A stretch of DNA of 64,000 nt from Pseudomonas entomophila (GTDB taxonomy: Bacteria > Pseudomonadota > Gammaproteobacteria > Pseudomonadales > Pseudomonadaceae), in NCBI RefSeq assembly GCF_018417595.1, contig NZ_CP070982.1:5817001-5881000 (forward strand). Reading direction: 5' to 3'. The translations under genes and the position numbers were made by a program. Below are positions 49,600 to 58,662 of the stretch, in pieces (position 1 is the first letter of the stretch; each line of letters begins with the position of its first letter). The notes under the pieces are model-generated. The model saw only the letters and a program-made list of their open reading frames with translations. It was not told the origin of the DNA and made no database searches.

Positions 49600-51678
49600 A
49601 TGACCGAGCTGTCGAACGTCCCGGTCACGGCGCTCAAGGGCGTTGGCGATGCCATGGCGGAAAAACTCGCCAAGGTCGGCCTGGAGAACCTGCAGGATCT
49701 GCTGTTCCACCTGCCGCTTCGCTATCAGGACCGTACCCGCGTGGTCCCCATCGGCCAGTTGCGGCCCGGCCAGGACGCCGTCATCGAAGGCGTGGTCAGC
49801 GGCGCCGACGTGACCATGGGCAAGCGCCGCAGCCTGGTGGTGCGCCTGGGCGATGGCACCGGTGTGCTGAGCCTGCGCTTCTACCACTTCAGCAATGCGC
49901 AGAAAGAGGGCCTCAAGCGCGGCACTCATCTGCGTTGCTATGGCGAGGCCCGCCCCGGCGCCTCGGGGTTGGAGATCTACCACCCCGAGTACCGGGCGCT
50001 CAATGGCAGCGAGCCGGCGCCGCCGGTCGAACAGACGCTCACACCGATCTACCCGACCACCGAAGGCCTCACGCAACAGCGCCTGCGCCTGCTGTGCCAG
50101 CAGAGCCTGGGCCAGCTCGGCCCGCGCAGCCTGCCCGACTGGCTGCCTGACGAGCTGGCCCGCGACTACCAGCTGGCGCCGTTGAGTGATGCGATCCGCT
50201 ACCTGCACAACCCGCCGTCCGACGCCGATCTGGACGAACTCGCCGAAGGCCATCACTGGGCCCAGCATCGCCTGGCCTTCGAAGAATTGCTCACCCACCA
50301 GCTTTCGCAGCAGCGCCTGCGCGAAAGCCTGCGTAGCCTGCGCGCTCCGGTGCTGCCCAAAGCCAGCCGCCTGCCCGCGCAGTACCTGGCCAACCTCGGT
50401 TTCAGCCCGACCGGCGCCCAGCAGCGCGTGGGCAACGAAATCGCCTACGACCTCAGCCAGCCCGAACCGATGATGCGCCTGGTTCAGGGCGACGTGGGCG
50501 CCGGCAAAACCGTGGTTGCCGCCCTCGCGGCCCTGCAGGCGCTGGAAGCCGGTTACCAGGTCGCCTTGATGGCGCCCACCGAGATCCTCGCCGAGCAGCA
50601 CTACATCACCTTCAAGCGCTGGCTCGAACCGCTGGGTATCGAAGTCGCCTGGCTGGCCGGCAAGCTCAAGGGCAAGGCCCGCGCCAGCGCCCTGGAGCAG
50701 ATCGCCAGCGGCACACCGATGGTGGTCGGCACCCACGCGCTGTTCCAGGACGAAGTGCAGTTCAAGCACCTGGCCCTGGCGATCATCGACGAACAACACC
50801 GCTTCGGCGTGCAGCAGCGACTGGCCCTGCGCAAGAAGGGCGTGATGGGCCAGCTGTGCCCGCACCAGCTGATCATGACCGCCACCCCCATCCCACGCAC
50901 CCTGGCCATGAGCGCCTACGCCGACCTGGACACCTCCATCCTCGACGAGCTGCCACCCGGCCGTACGCCGGTCAACACTGTGCTGGTCGCCGACAGCCGC
51001 CGCTTCGAAGTGGTCGAGCGGGTCCGTGCCGCCTGCGCCGAAGGGCGACAGGCCTATTGGGTGTGCACCCTGATCGAAGAGTCCGAGGAATTGACCTGCC
51101 AGGCCGCTGAGAGCACCTTCGAGGAGCTCGGCAGCGCCCTTGGCGAACTGCGGGTGGGGCTGATCCACGGGCGCATGAAACCGGCGGAGAAGGCTGCGGT
51201 GATGGCCGAGTTCAAGGCCGGTGAACTGCAACTGCTGGTCGCCACCACGGTGATCGAGGTGGGCGTGGACGTCCCCAACGCCAGCCTGATGATCATCGAA
51301 AACCCCGAGCGCCTGGGCCTGGCCCAGTTGCACCAGCTGCGTGGCCGGGTTGGCCGGGGCAGCGCGGTCAGCCATTGCGTGCTGCTGTATCACCCACCGC
51401 TGTCGCAAATCGGCCGCGAGCGCCTGGGCATAATGCGGGAAACCAACGATGGATTCGTCATAGCAGAGAAGGACCTGGAGTTGCGCGGCCCCGGCGAAAT
51501 GCTCGGCACCCGCCAGACCGGCCTGCTGCAGTTCAAGGTCGCCGACCTGATGCGCGACGCCGACCTGCTGCCCGCCGTGCGCGATGCCGCCCAGGCGCTG
51601 CTGGCACGCTGGCCGGGCCACGTCAGCCCGCTGCTCGACCGCTGGCTGCGCCACGGCCAGCAATATGGCCAGGTGTGA
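49600..51678 (+). CDS. recG: ATP-dependent DNA helicase RecG
   Basis: 692 residues. An N-terminal wedge/OB domain (~50-160) precedes the SF2 helicase core: Walker A GDVGAGKTVV (~residues 298-307), DEQH box IIDEQHRFGVQQR (~397), motif III MTATPIPRTLAMS, motif VI HQLRGRVGRGS (~580). RecG remodels stalled forks and Holliday junctions. ATG 49600 fits the family; an in-frame ATG at 49501 lies within oxyR. Co-transcribed with oxyR. Confidence 0.97.
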   Translation: MTELSNVPVTALKGVGDAMAEKLAKVGLENLQDLLFHLPLRYQDRTRVVPIGQLRPGQDAVIEGVVSGADVTMGKRRSLVVRLGDGTGVLSLRFYHFSNAQKEGLKRGTHLRCYGEARPGASGLEIYHPEYRALNGSEPAPPVEQTLTPIYPTTEGLTQQRLRLLCQQSLGQLGPRSLPDWLPDELARDYQLAPLSDAIRYLHNPPSDADLDELAEGHHWAQHRLAFEELLTHQLSQQRLRESLRSLRAPVLPKASRLPAQYLANLGFSPTGAQQRVGNEIAYDLSQPEPMMRLVQGDVGAGKTVVAALAALQALEAGYQVALMAPTEILAEQHYITFKRWLEPLGIEVAWLAGKLKGKARASALEQIASGTPMVVGTHALFQDEVQFKHLALAIIDEQHRFGVQQRLALRKKGVMGQLCPHQLIMTATPIPRTLAMSAYADLDTSILDELPPGRTPVNTVLVADSRRFEVVERVRAACAEGRQAYWVCTLIEESEELTCQAAESTFEELGSALGELRVGLIHGRMKPAEKAAVMAEFKAGELQLLVATTVIEVGVDVPNASLMIIENPERLGLAQLHQLRGRVGRGSAVSHCVLLYHPPLSQIGRERLGIMRETNDGFVIAEKDLELRGPGEMLGTRQTGLLQFKVADLMRDADLLPAVRDAAQALLARWPGHVSPLLDRWLRHGQQYGQV

Positions 51679-51756
51679 CGCTCGTCCCAATATGGATCCA
51701 GCTTGTCGGTCAGGCTGGTTATACTTCGCGTTTAAAAGAATGATTGGATACAGACC

Positions 51757-53166
51757 ATGACTGAAGTTGCCCTGGATACCGCAACCCCAACCGCACCGTC
51801 TGTCATCCGGCTGTTGCTCGACAAACTCGGCGTAACCTATCGCGAGGTGCCCGATCACCCGCAACAGCCTGCCGCCTCTCGGGTGCAGGCAGCCCTGCTC
51901 GACGATGAGATCGGCGCCATGCTGGTGCTGTTCCCGCAGAGCCAGCTGCTGGACCTCAAGCGCTTTGAAGAGCTGACCGGCCGCAACCTCACGGCGGTGC
52001 CGTTGAAGCGTCTGAACCAGATGCTCGACAAACACCACCTCAAGACGCTACCGGCCATCCCTGCCCTGACCAGCTCGCCCTGCCAGTATGAAAAATGCCT
52101 GCTCGACAACGACAAGCTGCTGATCCAGTCCGGTGAAACCGGGGTGTTGCTGGAAATCGAACGGGCCGCCTTCCGCAAGCTGCTCGCCAAGGCCAGCGCC
52201 AGCTCGTTCGGCCAAGAGGTGAAGGACATCCGCCCGAACCTCGACCGTCCGCATGACGACTCCCAGGAAATCACCAAGGCGGTGCAAGAGTTCACTGCCC
52301 GGCGCATCCAGAAGCGCCTGGAAGAAACCATCGAGATCCCGCCACTGGCCGACACCGCGCAGAAGATCATCAAGCTGCGCGTCGACCCCGACGCGAGCAT
52401 CGACGACATCACCGGCGTGGTGGAAACCGACCCGGCCCTGGCCGCCCAGGTGGTCAGCTGGGCGGCATCGCCCTACTACGCCTCGCCGGGCAAGATCCGT
52501 TCGGTGGAAGATGCCATCGTCCGCGTGCTGGGCTTCGACCTGGTGATCAACTTGGCCCTGGGGCTGGCGCTGGGCAAGACCCTCAGCCTGCCAAAGGATC
52601 ATCCGCAGCAAGCCACACCATACTGGCAGCAGTCGATCTACACCGCGGCGGTAATCGAAGGCTTGACCCGCGCGATGCCGCGCGCCGAGCGCCCGGAGGC
52701 CGGCCTCACCTACCTGGCCGGGCTACTGCACAACTTCGGTTATTTGCTGCTGGCCCATGTGTTCCCGCCACACTTCTCGCTGATCTGCCGCCATCTGGAG
52801 GTTAACCCGCACCTGTGCCACAGCTATGTGGAGCAGCATTTGCTGGGGATCAGCCGCGAGCAGATCGGCGCCTGGTTGATGAAACTGTGGGACATGCCCG
52901 ATGAGCTGACCACCGCGCTGCGCTTCCAGCACGACCCATCCTACGACGGCGAACACGCGGCGTTCCCCAACCTGGTGTGTCTGGCCATCCGCCTGCTGCG
53001 AACCCGGGGGATCGGCTCGGGGCCGCAGGACGATATCCCTGAAGCGCTGCTCGATCGCCTGGGGCTGACCCGCGAAAAGGCCGATGAAGTGGTGAACAAG
53101 GTACTGGAGGCCGAAGCGTTGCTGCGTGAGCTGGCTTCGCAGTTCCAGATGCCGCATTCGCATTAA
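51757..53166 (+). CDS. YbaK-like/HDOD fusion protein (putative signalling protein)
   Basis: 469 residues. The N-terminal ~150 residues resemble the YbaK/aminoacyl-tRNA deacylase fold (VTYREVPDHPQQPAASRVQA ... LPAIPALTSSPCQYEKCLLD ... FRKLLA). From ~190 an HDOD domain follows (IPPLADTAQKIIKLRVDPDA, TDPALAAQVVSWAASPYY, GLTYLAGLLHNFGYLLLAHV). HDOD proteins are regulatory relatives of HD hydrolases, often tied to c-di-GMP or stress signalling, and usually lack catalysis. Pairing with a tRNA-editing-like domain is unusual. A role is not established to my knowledge. Confidence 0.82.
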   Translation: MTEVALDTATPTAPSVIRLLLDKLGVTYREVPDHPQQPAASRVQAALLDDEIGAMLVLFPQSQLLDLKRFEELTGRNLTAVPLKRLNQMLDKHHLKTLPAIPALTSSPCQYEKCLLDNDKLLIQSGETGVLLEIERAAFRKLLAKASASSFGQEVKDIRPNLDRPHDDSQEITKAVQEFTARRIQKRLEETIEIPPLADTAQKIIKLRVDPDASIDDITGVVETDPALAAQVVSWAASPYYASPGKIRSVEDAIVRVLGFDLVINLALGLALGKTLSLPKDHPQQATPYWQQSIYTAAVIEGLTRAMPRAERPEAGLTYLAGLLHNFGYLLLAHVFPPHFSLICRHLEVNPHLCHSYVEQHLLGISREQIGAWLMKLWDMPDELTTALRFQHDPSYDGEHAAFPNLVCLAIRLLRTRGIGSGPQDDIPEALLDRLGLTREKADEVVNKVLEAEALLRELASQFQMPHSH

Positions 53167-53172
53167 GACCGC

Positions 53173-53259
53173 CCTGTAGGAGCGGCTTAAGCCGCGATCA
53201 CCCGCAAAGCGGGTGCCAGAAACCGCGGTGCCTGCATCGCGGCTAAAGCCGCTCCTACA
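53173..53259. repeat. Composite BIME (three hairpins, inverted orientation)
   Basis: CCTGTAGGAGCGGCTTAAGC and its complement enclose a CACCCGC/GCGGGTG hairpin. The internal order is the reverse complement of the element at 4608-4695. The right arm contains the TAG stop of the minus-strand gene at 53255. Confidence 0.9.
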
Positions 53260-53629
53260 CTTTCTTCTTCGGCTTCAGGTACTTCATCAAGCCTTGGAAC
53301 CAGATCACCAGCGCCGGGTTGCCTTTGATCTGGATGCTCTTGTCCTGAATCCCCTGCATGAACGCCAGCTGCTTGTTACCGGCCTGCAGCGTGGCGAAGC
53401 CGTAGGCGGCGTCCTTGAAGGCGATGGCGAAAGCCGGCTGCGGGTGCAGTCCACCCTTGCTGCTGATGCGTTGGTTGCTGACGATGAAGTGCCGGGCAAC
53501 CTTGCCGTCGAGCGTCTGCATCTGGAAGACCAGGTCCTTGTCCTGCAGTTGCTGCTGGAACGCCGGGTTGTTGCGGCTGGCCTTGGCCATCAGCAAGCCC
53601 ATGGCCCAGAGAAGAAAACGAAACTTCAT
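53255..53629 (-). CDS. Small conserved protein, possibly SCP2-like
   Basis: 124 residues from ATG 53629 (MKFRFLLWAMGLLMAKASRN). The N-terminal hydrophobic stretch is short. The middle and end (HFIVSNQRISSKGGLHPQPA, then FMQGIQDKSIQIKGNPALVI) recall sterol-carrier-protein-2-like folds, but this is a weak resemblance. The final codons GTG TAG come from the adjacent REP. A lysine-rich tail (KPKKKV) ends the protein. Function unknown. Confidence 0.65.
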   Translation of the reverse strand: MKFRFLLWAMGLLMAKASRNNPAFQQQLQDKDLVFQMQTLDGKVARHFIVSNQRISSKGGLHPQPAFAIAFKDAAYGFATLQAGNKQLAFMQGIQDKSIQIKGNPALVIWFQGLMKYLKPKKKV

Positions 53630-53724
53630 CAACGCGCCTCGAATGAAAAATGACTGAGGCACGCAGTTTATCCGTTTCCCGAACTATTTATGCAAGTTCG
53701 CCACATTTGATTACCAGAAACGCA

Positions 53725-53746
53725 ACGGGCGCCTCTCGGCGCCCGT
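53725..53746 (-). terminator. Hairpin after the HU gene
   Basis: ACGGGCGCC-TCTC-GGCGCCCGT is a perfect 9-base stem 17 bases after the HU stop. The T-run that follows on the minus strand is imperfect. Confidence 0.6.
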
Positions 53747-53762
53747 CAGGGTGACTGGTCGA

Positions 53763-54059
53763 TCACTTTTTCTTGGCAGGCTTGGCCGGGGCGTTGACAC
53801 TGTCGCGCAGGTTCTTGCCCGGTTTGAAGGCAACAGTGTTGCTGGCCTTGATCTTGACTGGCTCACCGGTCTGCGGGTTCTTGCCTGTGCGGGCGCCACG
53901 GTGGCGCTTTTCGAAGGTACCGAAACCGACCAGGGTGACGGTATCCTTGTCGAGCGCGCCGGTGATGCTATCGAGAATCGCGTTCAGGACAGTGTTGGCC
54001 TTTTCCTTGGTCAGATCGGCCTTTTCGGCGATGACGGCGGCGAGTTCTGGTTTACGCAT
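53763..54059 (-). CDS. hupA: DNA-binding protein HU
   Basis: 98 residues beginning MRKPELAAVIAEKADLTKEK, with the DNA-binding arm GFGTFEKRHRGARTGKNPQTGE and KIKASNTVAFKPGKNLRD. The Ala/Pro/Lys tail (APAKPAKKK) is a small extension. A nucleoid protein. Which hup paralogue name applies is uncertain. Confidence 0.93.
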   Translation of the reverse strand: MRKPELAAVIAEKADLTKEKANTVLNAILDSITGALDKDTVTLVGFGTFEKRHRGARTGKNPQTGEPVKIKASNTVAFKPGKNLRDSVNAPAKPAKKK

Positions 54060-54246
54060 AGTGAAGCCTCTTTGACGGAATTCTTGTTGTTATGCCGTGC
54101 TGCCGAAGGAAGCAGCGCTCAAGGCACCGCAGGCTCTAGTCTGCGGTAGACGCCAGTGAGAATGGCACGCCGTCCGGGGCCGCGCCAGTGTCTGGGCGGC
54201 CATTGTCGCGGCAAGAACAGGATAAATCCGACAGAACGCCCGCTAT

Positions 54247-55395
54247 TTACGCCATCAGGGCTGGCAACTGCTTGTTCAGCGCCAGTTTCTCCATCACCGC
54301 ACCGCCGGTCAGCGCGTAGCCCAGCAACTGGCCGTCGGCACCGTGGCAGAGCACCTTGAGGTCGGCGCCCTGGCCTTCCACTTGCCAGGTTCCCTCTTGG
54401 CCATAAGGGGGTGGCGACACCACCAGCGGGCAGGCTGGTGTCTTCACGGTGACGGGCATCGGCCCGTAGCTGACCGCCGTCGGGTTGCCGGCCAGGGTCT
54501 GGGCCAGGGCGCGGGCGCAGGTCATCAGCGGCATGACGTACAGCAGGTTGATGCCCTCGACCTCGGCGCAATCCCCCAAGGCGAAAATATTGGCATGGGA
54601 GGTGCGCAGCTGGCGGTCGACCACCACGCCGCGGTTGACCTGCAGGCCCGCAGCGGCGGCCAGGTCAGTGCGCGGGCGCAGGCCGATGGCCGAGACCACC
54701 AGGTCGCAGGCGATCACACGGCCATCTGACAGGTGTGCTGCGAGTCCCTTCCCGGCGTGCAGCAGGCGGGTCAACACCGGGCCCAAGTGGAAGCGTACGC
54801 CCAACCCCTCCAGGCCGGCCTGCACGGCAGCGGCGGCGGCTGGGTGCAACAGGGTCGGCATGACCTGCTCACACGGGGCGACAACTTCGCATTGCAACCC
54901 ACCCAGGGTCAGGTCGTTGGCAAACTCGCAGCCGATCAGGCCAGCCCCCAGGATCAGTACGCGTTGCTTGCCTGCGGCGGCAGCGCGGAAGCGTGCGTAG
55001 TCTTCAAGGTCGTTGATCGGGAAGATCAACTCGCCGGCATCGCCTTCAACCGGCACCTGCACGGTCTGTGCGCCCCAGGCCAGCACCAGGTCGCGGTACT
55101 CGACCGCTTCCTCGCCGATCCACAGGCGCTTGTGGCCCGGGTCGATGCCGCTGATACGGGTATGGGTGCGGATCTCGGCCTTGAGCTGCTCGGCCATGGC
55201 ACCGGGCTCGGCCATGCACAGGCCGTCGGCGTCCTTCTGCTTGGCGAAGCCGGTCGAGAGCATGGGCTTGGAGTAGGAACGACCGTCGTCGGCGGTGATC
55301 AGCAACAAAGGCGTCTCGCCGTCCAGCTTGCGAAACTCTCGCGCCAGGTTGTAGCCGGCCAGGCCGGTACCGATGATCACCACGGGGGACGTCAT
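54247..55395 (-). CDS. Rubredoxin-NAD(+) reductase
   Basis: 382-residue FAD/NADH-dependent pyridine nucleotide-disulfide-type reductase. N-terminal FAD motif [17 protein letters not shown] (~residues 5-20), NAD motif [17 protein letters not shown] (~150) and [11 protein letters not shown] (~278) for the FAD ring. It reduces the rubredoxin encoded 34 bases upstream on the same strand, which in turn supplies alkane hydroxylases or peroxide/superoxide-type reductions. Confidence 0.93.
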   Translation of the reverse strand: MTSPVVIIGTGLAGYNLAREFRKLDGETPLLLITADDGRSYSKPMLSTGFAKQKDADGLCMAEPGAMAEQLKAEIRTHTRISGIDPGHKRLWIGEEAVEYRDLVLAWGAQTVQVPVEGDAGELIFPINDLEDYARFRAAAAGKQRVLILGAGLIGCEFANDLTLGGLQCEVVAPCEQVMPTLLHPAAAAAVQAGLEGLGVRFHLGPVLTRLLHAGKGLAAHLSDGRVIACDLVVSAIGLRPRTDLAAAAGLQVNRGVVVDRQLRTSHANIFALGDCAEVEGINLLYVMPLMTCARALAQTLAGNPTAVSYGPMPVTVKTPACPLVVSPPPYGQEGTWQVEGQGADLKVLCHGADGQLLGYALTGGAVMEKLALNKQLPALMA

Positions 55396-55429
55396 GTCGT
55401 TTCTTCCTTAGTTCAGGTCAGGGGTTCGA

Positions 55430-55597
55430 TCAGCCGATGGCGATCATTTCGAAGTCGCTCTTGCCCACGCCGCAGTCGGGGCACAGCCAGTCTTCCGGCA
55501 CATCTTCCCAGCGGGTACCTGGGGCGATCCCATCATCCGGCCAACCTTCGGCTTCGTCATAGATCAGCCCACAGACAATGCATTGCCACTTTTTCAT
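55430..55597 (-). CDS. rubA: Rubredoxin
   Basis: 55 residues, [20 protein letters not shown], with the two iron-binding knuckles CIVCG (Cys 6 and 9) and CPDCG (Cys ~39 and 42) that hold one Fe(SCys)4. It passes electrons from the reductase gene just downstream. Short, hence easily missed. Confidence 0.95.
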   Translation of the reverse strand: MKKWQCIVCGLIYDEAEGWPDDGIAPGTRWEDVPEDWLCPDCGVGKSDFEMIAIG

Positions 55598-55643
55598 TTA
55601 CTGCTTTTCCTCGGTCAGGCCTTTCTGGTGCGTTGTCGCTGAT

Positions 55644-55733
55644 GGCCTCTTCGCGGGCAAGCCCGCTCCTACAGGGGACGCGCAGATCCCGAAGGCTGCG
55701 CTGTACTTGTAGCAGCGTGCTTGCCCGCGAAGG
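55644..55733. repeat. REP pair with one degenerate arm
   Basis: TTCGCGGGCAAGCCCGCTCC and onward (55650-55675) faces a decayed arm with several mismatches (CTTGTAGCAGCGTGCTTGCC, 55706-55725). Located in the divergent rubA/ubiC gap, the only BIME here between two gene starts. Confidence 0.8.
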
Positions 55734-55845
55734 GGCCACCGCGCAATTCGTGTGGGCTTTGTACTGGCCCTGCCAGCAGTATGCAAGCAGTCGGGGCAAA
55801 CATGCTAAGCTCGCCGCCTCTCTGGCCTGTATCAAGCATACCCAC

Positions 55846-56403
55846 GTGCCGTACGAAACCCCGCAAGCAGCCGCTGTCGCGTGGCTGCCGTATCCACAGC
55901 TGGCGACCACCCTCGACCAGCCAACCCTCGACTGGCTGTTCGACGAGGGCTCCCTGACCCGCCGCCTGACCCGCCTCTCCCACGACCACTTCAGCGTCAC
56001 GCCCCTGTTCGAGGGCTGGCAACCGCTGCGCGACGACGAGTGCGCCGCCCTGGGCCTGGCGCCCGGCGAGGAAGGCTGGGTGCGCGAAGTCTACCTGCGT
56101 GGCCATGGCCAACCTTGGGTGTTCGCCCGCAGCGTGGCCGGGCGCAGCGTGCTGGAACGTGGCGGCCTGGACCTTGAAACACTCGGCAGTCGCTCGCTGG
56201 GCGAGCTACTGTTCTGCGACCAGGCGTTCATCCGCCACCCCCTCGAGGCCTGCCGTTATCCACAAGCCTGGCTGCCCACCGAAGTGGCCCATGAAGGATT
56301 GTGGGGGCGGCGCTCGCGCTTCGAGCGCAACGGCCTCGACCTGCTGGTGGCCGAGGTGTTCCTGCCAGCGCTCTGGCAAGCGGCCAAGGAGGAAACCCGC
56401 TGA
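55846..56403 (+). CDS. ubiC: Chorismate lyase
   Basis: 185 residues from GTG 55846 (reads [20 protein letters not shown]). Family signature [20 protein letters not shown], then [18 protein letters not shown] and [20 protein letters not shown]. It makes 4-hydroxybenzoate for ubiquinone. The stop overlaps the ubiA start (ATGA). No strong ribosome site is visible before the GTG; the family N-terminus decides it. Confidence 0.93.
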   Translation: MPYETPQAAAVAWLPYPQLATTLDQPTLDWLFDEGSLTRRLTRLSHDHFSVTPLFEGWQPLRDDECAALGLAPGEEGWVREVYLRGHGQPWVFARSVAGRSVLERGGLDLETLGSRSLGELLFCDQAFIRHPLEACRYPQAWLPTEVAHEGLWGRRSRFERNGLDLLVAEVFLPALWQAAKEETR

Positions 56404-57293
56404 TGTACCTGCAACTGCTCAAGTCGCTCAACCGCCTGCATCCGCGGGCCTGGGACTTCGTCCAGCTGAGCCGCATGGACCGACCGATCGGCATCTACCT
56501 GCTGCTGTGGCCGACGCTGGTGGCGGTCTGGATCGCCGGCAACGGTTCACCTAGCCTGAAGAACGTGCTGATCTTCGCTTTGGGCGTGGTGCTGATGCGC
56601 GCCGCCGGCTGCTGCATCAACGACTTCGCCGATCGCAAGGTGGACGGCCACGTCAAGCGCACCGCCGACCGACCGCTGGCCAGTGGCCGGGTCAAGCCAC
56701 GCGAGGCCGTGATGTTGTTCGCCTTGCTGGTGGGGGTGAGCTTCCTGCTGGTGCTGTGCACCAACGCCACGACCGTGTGGCTGTCGTTCGGCGCCGTGGC
56801 CCTGGCGTTCTGCTACCCGTTCATGAAGCGCTACACCTACTACCCGCAAGTGGTGCTGGGCGCGGCCTATTCCTGGGGCATCCCCATGGCCTTCACCGCC
56901 GCGGGCGGCGAGCTGCCGGCCAGTGCCTGGCTGCTGTACATCGCCAACCTGCTGTGGACGGTGGGCTACGACACCTACTACGCCATGGTCGACCGCGACG
57001 ATGACCTGAAGATCGGGGTGAAGTCCACGGCGATCCTGTTCGGCGAAGCTGACCGGGTGATCATTCTGACCTTGCAGTTGCTGTCGCTGGGTTGCCTGCT
57101 GCTGGCGGGCAATCGCTTCGACCTGGGCGGTTGGTTCCACCTGGGGCTGCTGGCGGCGGCGGTGTGCTTTGCCTGGGAGTTCTGGTCGACGCGCAAGCTG
57201 GACCGTGAGGCGTGCTTCAAGGCGTTCCTGCACAACCATTGGGCGGGGATGCTGATCTTCATCGGGGTGGTACTGGACTACGCCTTGCGTTGA
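56403..57293 (+). CDS. ubiA: 4-Hydroxybenzoate octaprenyltransferase
   Basis: 296-residue membrane prenyltransferase. First Asp-rich motif [20 protein letters not shown] (~residues 78-97) and second [12 protein letters not shown] (~198-209) bind Mg2+-prenyl diphosphate; about nine helices. The overlap with ubiC (ATGA) indicates coupled translation. Confidence 0.96.
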   Translation: MYLQLLKSLNRLHPRAWDFVQLSRMDRPIGIYLLLWPTLVAVWIAGNGSPSLKNVLIFALGVVLMRAAGCCINDFADRKVDGHVKRTADRPLASGRVKPREAVMLFALLVGVSFLLVLCTNATTVWLSFGAVALAFCYPFMKRYTYYPQVVLGAAYSWGIPMAFTAAGGELPASAWLLYIANLLWTVGYDTYYAMVDRDDDLKIGVKSTAILFGEADRVIILTLQLLSLGCLLLAGNRFDLGGWFHLGLLAAAVCFAWEFWSTRKLDREACFKAFLHNHWAGMLIFIGVVLDYALR

Positions 57294-57304
57294 GCGTCAC
57301 GGCC

Positions 57305-57380
57305 CCTGTGGGAGCGGGTTTATCCGCGAATGCGTCGGTGAACCCACCATTGTATTCGCAGGTAAACCCGCTCCCACAGG
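57305..57380. repeat. REP pair (BIME), GTTTACC/TTTATCC type
   Basis: CCTGTGGGAGCGGGTTTATC with a near-complement ending CTCCCACAGG at 57380. Internal GAATGCG/ATTCGCAG arms extend it. In the convergent gap after ubiA. Confidence 0.86.
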
Positions 57381-57393
57381 TTACAAGGCGCTC

Positions 57394-57762
57394 TCAGGGC
57401 TTGGCCACGTGCCAGACACCCTTCATGCCATCGCCGGTCATGTCCCCGGCCTTCTTGTCCTTGACGAAGGTGTACAGCGGCTTGCCGTCGTAGGCCCACT
57501 GCATGGAACCATCGTCACGCTTGATCTGCGACCACTTGCCGTCTGCCTTTTCGCCATCCTGGACCTTCAGCGGCGGCCAGTTGCCGGCGCAGTCGCCGTT
57601 GCACATCGACTTGCCGCCGGCATCCTTGTCGAAGGTGTACAGCGTCATGCCGTTTTGATCGACCCACATGCCGTCTTTTTCCATGGCGTGATGAGCCGAC
57701 GCCACCCCCGGCACTGCCAGCGCAGCGCAAAGGGCCATCCAGCTCAGCGTATGTCGTGTCAT
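57394..57762 (-). CDS. COG4315-type secreted repeat protein (lipoprotein_15 family)
   Basis: 122 residues. A signal peptide (MTRHTLSWMALCAALAVPGV, cleavage near ASA-HH) is followed by two copies of a short motif ending in a Tyr-Thr-Phe (NGMTLYTFDKDAGGKSMCNG ... and GKPLYTFVKDKKAGDM). NGDCAGNWPPL between them holds two cysteines. The family is exported and function is unknown; the context gives no further clue. ATG 57762 is chosen; an ATG at 57774 is also possible. Confidence 0.78.
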   Translation of the reverse strand: MTRHTLSWMALCAALAVPGVASAHHAMEKDGMWVDQNGMTLYTFDKDAGGKSMCNGDCAGNWPPLKVQDGEKADGKWSQIKRDDGSMQWAYDGKPLYTFVKDKKAGDMTGDGMKGVWHVAKP

Positions 57763-57865
57763 TGGAATCACCATTGTTTCGGGGGTTCGGAGGGGTTCAA
57801 CCGCCGCTCGGGCGGTCCCCTGAAGCCTAGTCCAGTCACGCAATGTCGCCAGAACGGCCAACACC

Positions 57866-57883
57866 CTGTCACACAGCTGCAAT
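57866..57883 (+). promoter_or_regulatory. Pho box upstream of phoB
   Basis: CTGTCAC-ACAG-CTGCAAT matches two CTGTCAT-like repeats spaced by four bases. It lies 55 bases before the phoB ATG, indicating autoactivation by PhoB. Confidence 0.7.
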
Positions 57884-57937
57884 AATTCCGTTATCTAATG
57901 CGGGCCAAGACACCGTTCCTGGGAGAGGTAATTGAGC

Positions 57938-58627
57938 ATGGTTGGCAGAAACATTCTGATCGTCGACGACGAAGCGCCTATCCGCGAGATGATCGCCGTT
58001 GCATTGGAAATGGCCGGCTATGACTGCCTCGAGGCCGAGAACTCGCAGCAGGCCCACGCGATCATCGTCGACCGCAAGCCGGACCTGATCCTGCTCGACT
58101 GGATGCTCCCCGGCACTTCGGGCATCGAACTGGCCCGCCGCCTCAAGCGCGACGAGCTGACCGGCGACATCCCGATCATCATGCTCACCGCCAAGGGCGA
58201 AGAGGACAACAAGATCCAGGGCCTGGAAGTCGGCGCCGACGACTACATCACCAAGCCGTTCTCCCCTCGCGAGCTGGTGGCCCGGCTCAAGGCCGTGCTG
58301 CGCCGCACCGGCCCTAGCGACAGCGAAGCGCCGATCGAGGTCGGCGGCCTGCTGCTCGACCCGATCAGCCACCGCGTGACCATCGACGGCCGCCCCGCCG
58401 AAATGGGCCCCACCGAATACCGCCTGCTGCAGTTCTTCATGACCCACCAGGAGCGCGCCTACACCCGCGGCCAACTGCTCGACCAGGTCTGGGGCGGCAA
58501 CGTCTACGTCGAGGAGCGCACCGTCGACGTGCACATCCGCCGCCTGCGCAAGGCGCTGGGTGAGGCCTACGAAAATCTGGTACAAACCGTCCGCGGCACC
58601 GGCTACCGCTTCTCGACCAAGAGCTGA
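57938..58627 (+). CDS. phoB: Phosphate regulon response regulator PhoB
   Basis: 229 residues. Receiver domain (~4-118) with phospho-acceptor Asp54 in [10 protein letters not shown] and conserved Lys in [14 protein letters not shown]. The C-terminal winged helix (~130-227, [35 protein letters not shown]) binds Pho boxes. ATG 57938 ([14 protein letters not shown]) is preferred over a TTG two codons earlier because AGAGG lies at a better distance. phoR follows after 35 bases. Confidence 0.97.
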   Translation: MVGRNILIVDDEAPIREMIAVALEMAGYDCLEAENSQQAHAIIVDRKPDLILLDWMLPGTSGIELARRLKRDELTGDIPIIMLTAKGEEDNKIQGLEVGADDYITKPFSPRELVARLKAVLRRTGPSDSEAPIEVGGLLLDPISHRVTIDGRPAEMGPTEYRLLQFFMTHQERAYTRGQLLDQVWGGNVYVEERTVDVHIRRLRKALGEAYENLVQTVRGTGYRFSTKS

Positions 58628-58662
58628 TCGAGCCCGAGCATCCGCTGTACAAGGACTGTCAA

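Noticed and set aside
49441..52038. 865-codon open frame opposite recG
   Set aside because: It covers three real genes on the other strand and has low-complexity composition.
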